Origin: Cyrtodaria siliqua
Taxonomy: Eukaryota; Mollusca; Bivalvia; Adapedonta; Hiatellidae
NCBI GenBank assembly: GCA_037043455.1
Contig: JAWPHD010001223.1
Location: 248,001-312,000, forward strand
Length of the DNA stretch: 64,000 bases
Direction: 5' to 3'
In this document: piece by piece, positions 21,510 through 33,799 of the stretch
Numbering within the stretch: the first letter of the stretch is position 1
How the letters are laid out: each line of letters begins with the position of its first letter
The notes under the pieces: generated by a model
What the model was told of the DNA's origin: nothing
The model's database searches: none
Seen by the model: the letters and a program-made list of their open reading frames with translations, nothing else
Program-made: the position numbers and the translations under genes

Positions 21510-24500
21510 TCACAAACCACTATTGTTTTGGGGCTACTGATTGGCTGAAAAAAGTATAGGGTGTATTAGGGTATATCTTTTTCGAAAGAGCTATTTTCTG
21601 ATTGGGTAGAATTGCCTTAATCATAACTGATGTACATAAAATGTCAAAATAATATGTGTAGGTGATAAAAAAAAATAAAAATGTAATTGTTCTTGCATCT
21701 GGGCTATTTTATTGAGAAAATTGCAGGTATAGTAAATTGTCAGAAATTCACATTTATTTGCTGCGTGCCTGACGGTCATCACCGTCATCAAACCGAAAGT
21801 AGGTGAAAACAATACAAAAGCCCCAATTGTTTGCATTTTTTTAAGTGAGTCTAGGATAGTTCTTGAAAATAAAGTAACCTAAAAGGTTCCCTTGGATGTG
21901 TATAATGTGTTTTAGGGCCAAAAGGCTATAATGTAACCCTATGTAAAATTCAATAGTGGTATATGACCTAAAGCTAGATTCTGCATAGGGTAAAAGTGAA
22001 AATAGACTTACTTTTTTTCTAACACAATGATTTGAAAGTGTGAGAAATGTTGAATTATGTTGTATTTTGACTTTTCTTGTAACTTTTTTAATGATTTTTA
22101 AATATTTGAAAGTTTTATGATGCAATATAGGTAATTTAAATTCTTTTGTTAGGGTTGTGGACACAAAATTAGCCATACCTGACACCTGGTGCACAAAATT
22201 GGCCTGTAATGCACCTATTTGACACAATTAAAAGTATATCTAGTAAGTTTTATTCATTTCTGAGGGCTCTGCATACATTTTTTGGCAAAAATGTCAGAAA
22301 GCGACAAGCTGCGTCTGTCTGCTAAGATGTCGAAACGGCGCTAATGTCTGTTTTGAAAAAGATGTTGAGGTAATCTCTGACTCTGAGTTCATCGCGTCTT
22401 TACGGTTAGTGTTGATATTCAAATATTTTATGCGGTTTAATACATTTTACAAATTAAATAATTTAGTTGGCAAAAAATATGACATTTTCCATTTTTTTTT
22501 AAAGTTTTTTTCTGCCCCACCCCCTTCATTTTAATGGATTTTAATGAATTTTCATGGATCTGTACTGTCAACAGTGCTTTTTGGCTGCATGGTTGCATGA
22601 AAATGACCTGTAAAGGTGGCACAAACAATATCTAATAAAAAAATACATTAAATTGTACAGTTACATGTAATCTTGTGTAATGAGCATATTGTAGAACATG
22701 GCATGGCCTTAAAAATGGAGTTGGGGAGGATATTCTCAGAATTATTTTTTGTCATTTTTAAAGTGAAAAGTAGCATTTTCTTGATAGTTTCACATATAGA
22801 TACTGCTGCATTATGTTAATTAATCCATTTGAAGGCAGATTTTGAATATATACAAAAACAGTGGCATTTTTATGGTAAAATCTGCTATTTTGAGCCCTGA
22901 AAATCACAAATATCATTTTTCAGTAGAAATGATTTTCAAGAGAGCTTCAACTGGTTGAAAATCACATGTTATTGATAAAATCAATTCAAAATCACTTTAT
23001 TTGAAACAAATGATTGGAACGGTTGTCGAGATAGGGCATTTTGAAGATTCTGGATTTACGCGTAAAAATCGCATGAATTCGACATCAGCCGAAGCCCTTT
23101 AAAGCCCTCATATTTTGTAGAAAAGTGTTTTTTTCTAAAAAACAAAAGACACCATTTCCTCAGAATGAATGTATGAAACAATTTAGCAAGAAAAAACAAA
23201 CTTCAGTTAGGTTTGAATGTCTATTTAGGACACAAACCACTATTGTTTTGGGGCTACTGATTGGCTGAAAAAAGTATAGGGTGTATTAGGGTATATCTTT
23301 TTCGAAAGAGCTATTTTCTGATTGGGTAGAATTGCCTTAATCATAACTGATGTACATAAAATGTCAAAATAATATGTGTAGGTGATAAAAAAAAATAAAA
23401 ATGTAATTGTTCTTGCATCTGGGCTATTTTATTGAGAAAATTGCAGGTATAGTAAATTGTCAGAAATTCACATTTATTTGCTGCGTGCCTGACGGTCATC
23501 ACCGTCATCAAACCGAAAAGTAGGTGAAAACAATACAAAAGCCCCAATTGTTTGCACTTTTTTAAGTGAGTCTAGGATAGTTCTTGAAAATAAAGTAGCC
23601 TAAAAGGTTCCCTTGGATGTGTATAATGTGTTTTAGGGCCAAAAGGCTATAATGTAACCCTATGTAAAATTCAATAGTGGTATATGACCTAAAGCTAGAT
23701 TCTGCATAGGGTAAAAGTGAAAATAGACTTACTTTTTTTCTAACATAATGATTTGAAAGTGTGAGAAATGTTGAATTATGTTGTATTTTGACTTTTCTTG
23801 TAACTTTTTTAATGATTTTTAAATATTTGAAAGTTTTATGATGCAATATAGGTAATTTAAATTCTTTTGTTAGGGTTGTGGACACAAAATTAGCCATACC
23901 TGACACCTGGTGCACACAATTGGCCTGTAATGCACCTATTTGACACAATTAAAAGTATATCTAGTAAGTTTTATTCATTTCTGAGGGCTCTGCATACATT
24001 TTTTGGCAAAAATGTCAGAAAGCGACAAGCTGCGTCTGTCTGCTAAGATGTCGAAACGGCGCTAATGTCTGTTTTGAAAAAGATGTTGAGGTAATCTCTG
24101 ACTCTGAGTTCATCGCGTCTTTACGGTTAGTGTTGATATTCAAATATTTTATGCGGTTTAATACATTTTACAAATTAAATAATTTAGTTGGCAAAAAATA
24201 TGACATTTTCCATTTTTTTTTAAAGTTTTTTTCTGCCCCACCCCCTTCATTTTAATGGATTTTAATGAATTTTCATGGATCTGTACTGTCAACAGTGCTT
24301 TTTGGCTGCATGGTTGCATGAAAATGACCTGTAAAGGTGGCACAAACAATATCTAATAAAAAAATACATTAAATTGTACAGTTACATGTAATCTTGTGTA
24401 ATGAGCATATTGTAGAACATGGCATGGCCTTAAAAATGGAGTTGGGGAGGATATTCTCAGAATTATTTTTTGTCATTTTTAAAGTGAAAAGTAGCATTTT

Positions 24501-25410
24501 CTTGATAGTTTCACATATAGATACTGCTGCATAATGTTAATTAATCCATTTGAAGGCAGATTTTGAATATATACAAAAACAGTGGCATTTTTATGGTAAA
24601 ATCTGCTATTTTGAGCCCTGAAAATCACAAATATCATTTTTCAGTAGAAATGATTTTCAAGAGACCTGCAACTGGTTGAAAATCACATGTTATTGATAAA
24701 ATCAATTCAAAATCACTTTATTTGAAACAAATGATTGGAACGGTTGTCGAGATAGGGCATTTTGAAGATTCTGGATTTACGCGTAAAAATCGCATGAATT
24801 CGACATCAGCCGAAGCCCTTTAAAGCCCTCATATTTTGTAGAAAAGTGTTTTTTTTCTAAAAACAAAAGACACCATTTTCCTCAGAATGAATGTATGAAA
24901 CAATTTAGCAAGAAAAAACAAACTTCAGTTAGGTTTGAATGTCTATTTAGGACACAAACCACTATTGTTTTGGGGCTACTGATTGGCTGAAAAAAGTATA
25001 GGGTGTATTAGGGTATATCTTTTTCGAAAGAGCTATTTTCTGATTGGGTAGAATTGCCTTAATCATAACTGATGTACATAAAATGTCAAAATAATATGTG
25101 TAGGTGATAAAAAAAAAAAAAAATGTAATTGTTCTTGCATATGGGCTATTTTATTGAGAAAATTGCAGGTATAGTAAATTGTCAGAAATTCACATTTATT
25201 TGCTGCGTGCCTGACGGTCATCACCGTCATCAAACCGAAAGTAGGTGAAAACAATACAAAAGCCCCAATTGTTTGCACTTTTTTAAGTGAGTCTAGGATA
25301 GTTCTTGAAAATAAAGTAGCCTAAAAGGTTCCCTTGGATGTGTAAAATGTGTTTTAGGGCCAAAAGGCTATAATGTAACCCTATGTAAAATTCAATAGTG
25401 GTATATGACC
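21510..25410. mobile_element. 3.9 kb inserted array: 2.27 direct copies of a 1.72 kb non-coding unit
   Basis: The same sequence starts at 21511, 23231 and 24953 (spacing 1720 and 1722 bp), beginning 'cacaaaccactattgttttg'. The third copy stops after 458 bp at 25410 (ending 'ggtatatgacc'). The insert is flanked by ATCAGG at 21504-21509 and 25411-25416, so it entered as a unit with a 6 bp target duplication. Copies are almost identical. It can be read as repeat-internal-repeat-internal-repeat with a 459 bp terminal repeat, resembling a tandem LTR dimer, but the ends lack TG..CA. No coding frame is conserved beyond what near-identity gives. Confidence 0.85.
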
Positions 25411-26113
25411 ATCAGGGAATACCTCAGTTATTTGCTGAAGAGCCTCGTAAAATAATTACAGGTAATCTAGATGCTGGAATCGATAACGAATTGCTAAAGA
25501 AGCATAATTTACCCTTGCCAACCAAGGCAGCTGAAGATAAATTAAATTTTGGAGACATACTTGGGGAAGTTAATGATATTATCCAATACAATGGCCGCAA
25601 TAAGGCAATTATCACTAGGCAAATTAAAAGCGAAAAGAGTGCAACCGAGAGAGAAACAATTAAACAAATCAGAGAACATGTCAAAAAAGAGTCAGAAGCC
25701 TTAAAACATTACAAAGAACGAATTGATGCAATGCTTATGCTTATGCATAGTGAAGACTTTTTGCGGGAGGGATTACAACAAAAAAGAAATTCATACAAAG
25801 TTAGTAAAGATGGCCGCTACGGTATGTTGCACATTGATATACCTAATCTTGTTGGTCACCACAAACTTATTGCTAGACAAGGAGAAACAGTTGTGCTAGA
25901 TATGAAAGTGGATGATGATTTTATTGATTTGATAACGAAGCGTTACAAAAATGGAAAAGCATACTCAAATCTATCTCAAAATGCATTCAAGGAACTGACA
26001 CAATTATCTTGTTTGTCAATTCATAAAGGTTCTTCAAACTACAAGACGATTTAAGCCCCGATGATTTGGTTAATGATCAGGAGTTAGTATGTGGAAGTAT
26101 CGAATCGGGGAAT

Positions 26114-27620
26114 TGTCACAAAATGTCACGGTTAGAGCGTACTGGTCGTACATAGCTCTTGTAAGTTATCGGTTACACCCAAATCTATTGTTCGAGTTGA
26201 AACAATTTCACAATATTCATGATCTATTCATGTAACACGTAAAAGCGTGCACATTTTAAGTGGCCGCCAGAGAGGCCGTGTCATAAGTTTAGTTTTGTGC
26301 TAATGCATGTAAACGTATAGGTATATCTTCCTTAAACGGCAGAATTGTATAAGGGGCCTCTCGTGTAGATTCAATACTGCAGATTTAGCCACGTTTGTCA
26401 CGGACTGAACGGGGGAAATAATGATTTGGACGTAATGTTTGCTATAAAACCCATTGTCTTCTAGCTCTCGCCGGGATGATCGATAGTACTTTGTTGGAAC
26501 AGAGATTGGACGGCAAAATTCATAGGCAACATGTGGTTAGTAGTTTTATTAAACTTTTATCGTACATTTGTATTCAGTGGGCGGCGCCATCTTGTTTGGC
26601 GGTTACGACATCCGGTTAGCATTGATGTTTCTCAAACATAACTTTAGACTAGCATATGTTTTTGAAGTTACTTTATTAGATGTAATTATTGTAATTGATC
26701 ATTAATTGTAAAACAATATTAATTTGATAACAGTGGATAATAGGTGCATTAGTTAACGTTGGCGTATAACTCATTGATTGTAATACACGATTGTTAACAT
26801 TTGTTAACAATGAGATGAGTGACAAGAATAAATGCGTGCATGCATAACTCAGTGAGTGTAATATATGAGTAATTTGATCATGTTGATAAAACATGTATTA
26901 GGGGCATTGATTAACAGCGACGTACATGACGTTGTAGAATATGTATACATTGCTACTCATCATTAGTACAGCTTACATATATTGATTAAATAATGATTTG
27001 TTTGGGTAATGATAATTATGCAAGATTGTTATGTTTGTCAACCGACATCTAAAACGTATGTATAATTACAGCCTAAGCCATCCAGGGTTGGAAATAAGCC
27101 ATCCAGGATATAAGCCATCCAGGGTTGGAGTAAGCCATCTAGGTTTGGATATCCAGGAGTGGAGCTAAGGTTTTAATAACGACAACCCCCGGGACACAAG
27201 GTGGGCCCGTTACCAGTCCTCACTGGAGGAATATCACTCACAATCTCAGTGGAGGTTAACTATCATTGCATCGCGTCATCAACCCTTACAGAAGGCATTT
27301 GATGACAATCATCCATTGAATTCGCGCATCATCATCTTCATGAGCTCTCGCGCATCACAGTTATCGCGCTAGATCAACATTGTTATAGCTTTAACAACAC
27401 TTTAGTGTCTTAGACATTCAGTATTTATAACAATACTAAGAACGTTTTAAACGTTCATGAGAACATTTTTTTCATAGTTAATTTGTGTATTCGCTTGTTT
27501 TTTTAGATAATTGTATATATATTAAACATATCTTAAAAGTTGCATTAAACTTATGTAAATGCATTCACCGTCATTGATTCTTTCCTGAGTTAGCCCAACC
27601 ACTAAGGTCATCCTGTGACA
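26114..27620 (+). repeat. 5' LTR of the gypsy element (1507 bp)
   Basis: Starts TGTCACAAAATGTCACGG and ends CATCCTGTGACA. It aligns along its length with 32224-33787 with few substitutions. It carries one more copy of the short 'aagccatccagg' repeat (near 27085-27140) and lacks about 65 bp after 'ggagtggagctaag' (near 27172) that are present in the 3' LTR. Confidence 0.95.
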
Positions 27621-28287
27621 ACTGGTTTTCAGAGTAGTGGGATTTTGGGCGACTACGGAGGGAAAGAATCAATAAGTGATCTTTATTATGATATACTAAA
27701 TCTCTACTTATTATTTTAGAATTGTGTACCACCCTCTGATCCATCAGGGCGACTGTCGACGATCACGGCCACAGCTTGGAAGACAAGTCAAGACACGACA
27801 AGGGTAGGGTGAGTCCAAACTGTTGTTTTGTCTGTTCTTTCCTTGGCGCGAGGTCGCAGTGGTCTACACGATTGGGTCTGAGACACTTTTGCTCAATTTG
27901 GGTGTTTGTTTTTACCTCCCTTGATATACACATAGTATCCAATTAGGTTGGTGAACAAGACGTTCTACTCATGTTGTGACACTCGAGTATACTTATATTG
28001 ATGGGAGAAGTAAATATACATGTACATGTTATACGCATTTCTATGATTAATTAAGGTTTATGTCCAATATCAAATATAGATATTTTATGTAGTGTATATG
28101 TTTTGTGGAAGCTAGATACTATCTATACATAACCGTGAGTAGTTAGCGCTAGTACAAATGTGTATGTAACTTGTCCTATGATGATGCCCAGGTATTTACT
28201 GAGGACACAGTGACTTACCATTAGTAGTTAGGTGAGTAGAATTATTAGTGACGTGTGTATTGTAATTATTGTAGTTAGTAGTCCACA
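27621..28287 (+). other. Gypsy leader with primer-binding-site candidate
   Basis: The first bases after the LTR are AC then TGGTTTTCAGAGTAGTGG. The TGG is the expected pairing start for a tRNA 3' CCA end; which tRNA was not determined. The rest is untranslated leader before the gag start at 28288. Confidence 0.6.
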
Positions 28288-29931
28288 ATGTCCATAGACA
28301 TGACGTCTATAAAGGAACTTACGGAAATGGGTAAGGAGTTAGGGTATGCTGGAGAGGAGCTTAGAACCTTTGTTAAAGACGAACAGGCTAGGGAAAGGGA
28401 ATTTAGACTTAAGGAAAGAGAATTAGCAAAGCAGGAAAGAGATGAAGAAAGTAGACTAGTTAAAGATAAGCTAGAATTAGAAAGTAGATTAGCTACAGAG
28501 AAGATAGAATTCAAAAGTAAATTAGCTAAAGAGAAGCTAGATGCTGATAAAGAGAAGCTAGAATTAGAAAGTAGATTGGCTAAAGAGAAGCGAGATGAAG
28601 AAAGTAGACTAGCCACAGAAAAGTTAGAATTAGAAGGTAGGTTAGCTAAAGAGAAGCGAGATGATGAAAGTAGATTAGTAAGGGAGAAGCAAGAGTTAGA
28701 ACATGAGAGGTTCGAAAATGATGGTAGACTAGCTAAGGCTAAGACAACGATGGAGAGGGAGAAATCAGAGTTTGAGCATAAGTTAGCTTTAGAGTTGGAA
28801 GCAGCTAAGACACATAGTAAGGAAAGTAAAACTGAAGGGAAAGATAGTTATTCTGGGAAGTTAAAAGGTTCGAAGTTACCATACTTTGATGCTGACAAAG
28901 ATAACATGGACAGTTACTTGTTACGGTTCGAGCGTTATGCTGAGTAACAGGAATGGACCAAAGATAAGTGGGCAGTTCATTTAAGTGCGTTATTGAGAGG
29001 CAAGGCCTTAGATGTATTTTCTAGATTACCTAGTGTAGATGCTCTTGACTATGACAAGTTAAAGGATGCTCTTTTAAAGAGATTTGAGTTAACTGAAGAA
29101 GGTTTTAGAAAGCGGTTTAGAGCTTGTCTGCCTGAGAAAGGCGAGTCATTTATTCAGTTTATTAGTAGGTCTAGAAATTACTTAGATAGGTGGTTAGAGT
29201 TAGGGAAGGTAGCGCAGACTTATCAGGGCCTCATAGATTTCTTGTTGCGGGACCAGCTATTCAATGTTTGTAGTAGAGATCTGTTCTTATTTCTTAAAGA
29301 AAGAAAACTAACTAGTGTAGATTAAATGGCAACTCAAGCAGATCAGTTTGCCGAGGCTAGAGGTGGAGCTCATAATGTAGTGTCGAAAGACAGAACTTTT
29401 AGAGATAAGCAAGGGGACGATCATAAACAGAAAGGCCAGAGTGGAAACTATAGAGGTGGAGGTAGTTCGATGGGTGCTAGAGGAGGTAGCAATAGTGGTA
29501 ACATAGGTAGACCTTTTATTCGTTGTCGTCACTGTAATGGGAATCATGCTTCACATGAGTGTAGGAAAGCGGTGAAAGTGTCCGCTGTCGTAGACAATTT
29601 TAGTGACAATAGTAGAGTGGACAACAATGTAGGTAGTCCGAACCAAGGTTTTAACAACCCATGGAATTGCGGTAGAGGTAGAGGTGGTCATAACCGAGGT
29701 AGAGGTAGAGGCAGAGGTAGTAATAGTCCGGTTATTAAAACCGAGAGTAGTAGCTGTTGTGTTAGATCGGATGGTGTAATGGCGAAGATCGGAACATGTC
29801 TCTTTCCGTACGCAAATATTCCAACGGCAGATGGTAGAGTGAATGGCACGGACGTAATTGTAATGAGGGATACAGGTTATACAGGTGTGGTAGTTAGGCG
29901 TAGTTTAGTTACGGATGACCGTGTATGTTGT
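28288..29931 (+). pseudogene. Gypsy gag and aspartic protease, two in-frame stops
   Basis: It begins at ATG 28288. Residues ~35-170 form a highly charged repeat of units like 'LELESRLAKEKRDEESRLAT', a long single helix or coiled coil ahead of the capsid part. An in-frame TAA at 28945 interrupts the capsid region. The phase continues with 'GKALDVFSRLPSVDALDY' and 'ESFIQFISRSRNYLDRW'. A second in-frame TAA lies at 29323. After it comes a Gly/Arg-rich nucleocapsid with one zinc knuckle 'CRHCNGNHASHEC' (C-x2-C-x3-H-x4-C), then a retroviral protease with 'VIVMRDTGYTGVVVRRS' (catalytic DTG). A frameshift near 29928 joins it to the next segment. Confidence 0.85.
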
Positions 29932-31892
29932 TAAATAAGTCGGTAGAGCACGTGCCAATAGCGAGAATAGATGTAGAAACACCTTTCTTCAAAGGGACTA
30001 CAGAGGCACTATGTATGGATGACCCGATGTATGATTTAACGATAGGGAACATAGAAGGGTCAGCACTTCCGGTAATGCCCGATTTTAGAAGTAGCATAAG
30101 TAATGTCGTAGAGACTAGAGCGCAGGTTCAGAAGCAAGCTCAGGCTTATAGAAAATTAAAGGTTCCTGCAGCCGTAGGTGACATATCTAAAGCGGAGTTT
30201 ATAGAAGCACAAACTCAAGACGAGTCATTAGGTCCTTGTAAGGTGTAGGCCAAGGATGGTGTAGTGAAGAAGTGTAAAGGGTCCGGTAGTTGTAAGTTTG
30301 TACATAAGAATAGGTTATTGTACAGAGAATTTGGAGATAGTGGTAGTAGACAGTTTCACCAATTAGTGGTACCTACCCAGTATAGAACGACAGTGCTTAA
30401 GGTAGCTCATGAGTCGATTATGGGAGGTCATTTAGGCGTAAAGAAAACGTCAGATAGAGTATTGGCAGAATTTTATTGGCCAGGCGTTAGTGGAGATGTA
30501 ACTAGGTATTGTAGGTCCTGCGATGTATGCCAAAGGACAGTACCAAAAGGTCGAGTGACCAAAGTACATTTAGGTCAGATGCCACTGATAGATACACCAT
30601 TTAAGCGGGTAGCCGTAGACATAGTAGGACCAATTTTTCCGGTGTCGGATAGGAAAAATAGGTACATTTTAACCATGGTAGACTATGCAATTAGGTATCC
30701 GGAGGCAGTAGCATTGCCCTCAATTGAAACTGAGAGAGTAGCTGAGGCATTAGTTGATATGTTCAGTAGGCTAGGTATACCAGAGGAAATGCTGACTGAT
30801 TGTGGGTCACAGTTTACGTCAGAACGTATGGCTGAAGTAAGCAGGTTATTGTCTTTGCGTCAAATCATGACAACACCATATCACCCTATGTGTAACGGGT
30901 TAGTCGAACGATTTAACGGGACGTTAAAGCAAATGTTACGGCGTATGTGTACCGAGAGACCAGAAGATTGGGACAAGTATCTCAATGCTTTATTGTTTGC
31001 ATTTAGAGAGGTTCCACAAGAGAGTTTAGGATTTTCTCCGTTTGAGTTATTGTACGGTAGGTCAGTTAGAGGTCCCATGAGGATTCTTAGAGAGATGTGG
31101 GCAGGTGAAGAAGATAGTGATGAGGTTAAGACTACACATCAGTATGTTTTAGGTCTAAAGGAGAAACTAGAGGAGACTTGTAAGATAGCTCAAAGTCAGT
31201 TAGTAAAGGCAAGTACCAAGTATAAACGGTACTATGACCCGAAAGCTAGAGCTAGGAAGTTTAAGATAGATGACCAGGTGTTACTGTTACTCCCGACCGA
31301 CAATAACAAGTTGTTATTACAATGGAAAGGTCCGTTTTACGTTACAAGGATAGTGAACACTATGGATTACCGTATCGAGATAAACGGAAAGTTGAAGACC
31401 TTTCATGCGAATATGCTGAAAGAGTATATCAGTAGAACCGATAATATGCAACACGGGGTGTTAACCGTAGTTAATGGTGCAGTTATTGAGGATAGTGAGG
31501 AAGACAGTAGTGAGGACACTAGTCCCATGTATTTTCCCACTAGTGTAGGTAAGGAGACAGCAGCCGATGTAGACATATCGGGCATGCTTAGTGTAGCAGA
31601 GAAACGAGAGGTAGGTCGTTTAGACTCTGAGTGTAGTACTGTTCGGTCCGATATGTCGAGACCAACATATGTAGTGCAGTGTAGCTTTAAGCACACTTTA
31701 GCAAAGCCGATTAGGGAAACGAGAGACCCTACTCCATTTCGCAAACAGTATACTGGTAATGCGATGGATGCAATGTGTAAAGTTGGAGTTCTTGTAGTGA
31801 CAGGAAGTAGTGTTATTAACAACCGTAAAGTCGGTGTAATAGACCGTGGAAAGCACAATATTGGGGCAGACTATTTAAGTCGCCGCACATAA
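29925..31892 (+). CDS. Gypsy integrase with downstream RNase H-like tail (one in-frame stop at 30246)
   Basis: The frame at 30264-31892 is intact for 542 codons. It has the HHCC zinc finger (H49, H56, C86, C89), the D119-D179-E215 triad with exact D,D35E spacing ('AVDIVGP', 'MLTDCGSQF', 'NGLVERFNGT'), and a GPY/F-type module ('LLLQWKGPFYVTRI'). The last residues 'GKHNIGADYLSR' match the usual end of a gypsy RNase H, not of an integrase, which marks the deletion scar. Upstream, 29925-30248 is the same phase up to a TAG at 30246 and carries 'DLTIGNIEGSALPVMPD', the linker after protease. A full-length integrase in an RT-less element suggests recent activity or help in trans. Confidence 0.9.
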
Positions 31893-32223
31893 TGACCGGT
31901 TTAATACACTAGTGTATTGCAGAACAATAGTAGTATATGTTACGACAGGGTAATGTACAATTGTAGAATAGTGTTGAAATTGTAATTACATATTATAGTT
32001 AGGTTATAACTGCAGTGGATGTTTTCCGGAAGACGGTCGTTGTACTGGCTGAAGGGTGCATCCCTCAGTAGTAATAGTTAACATACTCAAGCGATTGAGC
32101 GATCATCTTGTACGTTTTGTCGCTCATTTGCTCAGACGAATTAATAGTTTCTTAACGTGTAAATATTAATTATCATTTTGTTGAATTTTAAAAGTGTAGC
32201 ACTTTCTTTAAGTGGGGAGATGT
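31893..32223 (+). other. Gypsy 3' untranslated region with polypurine tract
   Basis: Non-coding. It ends in the purine-rich 'aagtggggagatgt' directly before the 3' LTR, suitable for priming plus-strand synthesis. Confidence 0.7.
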
Positions 32224-33787
32224 TGTCACAAAATGTCACGGGTAGAGCGTACTGGTCGTACATAGCTCTTGTAAGTTATCGGTTACACCCAAATCTATTG
32301 TTCGAGTTGAAACAATTTCACAATATTCATGATCTATTCATGTAACACGTAAAAGCGTGCACATTTTAAGTGGCCGCCAGAGAGGCCGTGTCATAAGTGT
32401 AGTTTTGTGCTAATGCATGTAAACGTATAGGTATATCTTCCTTAAACGGCAAAATTGTATAAGGGGCCTCTCGTGTATATTCAATACTGCAGATTTAGCC
32501 ACGTTTGTCACGGACTGAACGGGGGAAATAATGATTTGGGCGTAATGTTTGCTATAAAACCCATTGTCTTCTAGCTCTCGCCGGGATGATCGATAGTACT
32601 TTGTTGGAACAGAGATTGGACGGCAAAATTAATAGGCAACATGTGGTTAGTAGTTTTATTAAACTTTTATCGTACATTTGTATTCAGTGGGCGGCGCCAT
32701 CTTGTTTGGCGGTTACGACATCCGGTTAGCATTGATGTTTCTCAAACATAACTTTAGACTAGCATATGATTTTGAAGTTACTTTATTAGATGTAATTATT
32801 GTAATTGATCATTAATTGTAAAACAATATTAATTTGATAACAGTGGATAATAGGTGCATTAGTTAACGTTGACGTATATATCAGTGATTGTAATACACGA
32901 TTGTTAACATTAGTTAACAATGAGATGAGTGACAAGAATAAATGCGTGCTTGCATAACTCAGTGAGTGTAATGTATGAGTAATTTGATCATGTTTATATT
33001 ACATGTATTAGGGGCATTGATTAACAGCGACGTACATAGCGTATACATGGCGTTGTAGAATATGTATACATTGCTACTCATCATTAGTACAGCTTACATA
33101 TATTGATTAAATAATGATTTGTTTGGGTAATGATAATTATGCAAGATTGTTATGTTTGTCAACCGACATCTAACACGTATGTATAATTACAGCCTAAGCC
33201 ATCCAGGGTTGGAAATAAGCCATCCAGGGTTGGAGTAAGCCATCTAGGTTTGGATATCCAGGAGTGGAGCTAAGCTTCCACGATTAACGTTTACGAGCGG
33301 TGGAGACGGTCCCCGTACCTGCGCAGCATGGCCAGTTTTACTAACGACAACCCCCGGGACACAAGGTGGGCCCGTTACCAGTCCTCACTGGAGGAATATC
33401 ACTCACAATCTCAGTGGAGGTTAACTATCATTGCATCGCGTCATCAACCCTTACAGAAGGCATTTGATGACAATCATCCATTGAATATGCGCATCATCAT
33501 CTTCATGAGCTCTCGCGCATCACAGTTATCGCGCTAGATCAATATTGTTATAGCTTTAACAACACTTTAGTGTCTTAGACATTCAGTATTTATAACAATA
33601 CTAAGAACGTCTTAAACGTTCATGAGAACATTCTTTTCATAGTTCATTTGTGTATTCGCTTGTTTTTTTTAGATAATTGTATATATATTAAACATATTTT
33701 TAAAAGTTGCATTAAACGTATGTAAATGCATTCACCGTCATTGATTCTTTCCTGAGTTAGCCCAACGACTAAGGTCATCCTGTGACA
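32224..33787 (+). repeat. 3' LTR of the gypsy element (1564 bp)
   Basis: Mate of the 5' LTR, with the same TG..CA ends. It includes a short ATG-initiated frame (33328-33537, 69 codons: MASFTNDNPRDTRWARYQ...) whose start codon lies in the segment missing from the 5' LTR. The 'taagccatccagggttgga' unit is repeated near 33195-33245. Confidence 0.95.
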
Positions 33788-33799
33788 GGAATAATAGTC

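Larger units (their letters stand above)
26114..33787 (+). mobile_element. Ty3/gypsy LTR retrotransposon, internally deleted (no reverse transcriptase)
   Basis: It has LTRs at both ends with TGTCACA..TGTGACA termini and a 5 bp target duplication GGAAT (26109-26113 and 33788-33792). The internal region codes for gag, aspartic protease and integrase in one phase, then an RNase H-like last few residues (GKHNIGADYLSR) and stops. There is no reverse transcriptase. A primer-site candidate starts TGG at 27623, two bases after the LTR. A purine tract (aagtggggagatgt) lies just before the 3' LTR. Integrase before RNase H is the Gmr1-type order; the deletion scenario is inference. It sits inside the Polinton coiled-coil gene. 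Confidence 0.95.

Noticed and set aside
21621..25278. Three near-identical sets of minus-strand frames (71, 128 and 63 codons) in the tandem array
   Set aside because: They recur because the DNA copies are almost identical. They show no motif, and the 63-codon frame includes low-complexity A/T runs.
28275..28616. Minus-strand serine/leucine-rich frame over the gag coiled coil
   Set aside because: Antisense shadow of a lysine/glutamate-rich repeat coding on the plus strand.
31403..31858. Minus-strand 151-codon frame over the integrase 3' end
   Set aside because: Antisense to a well-supported integrase; no domain.
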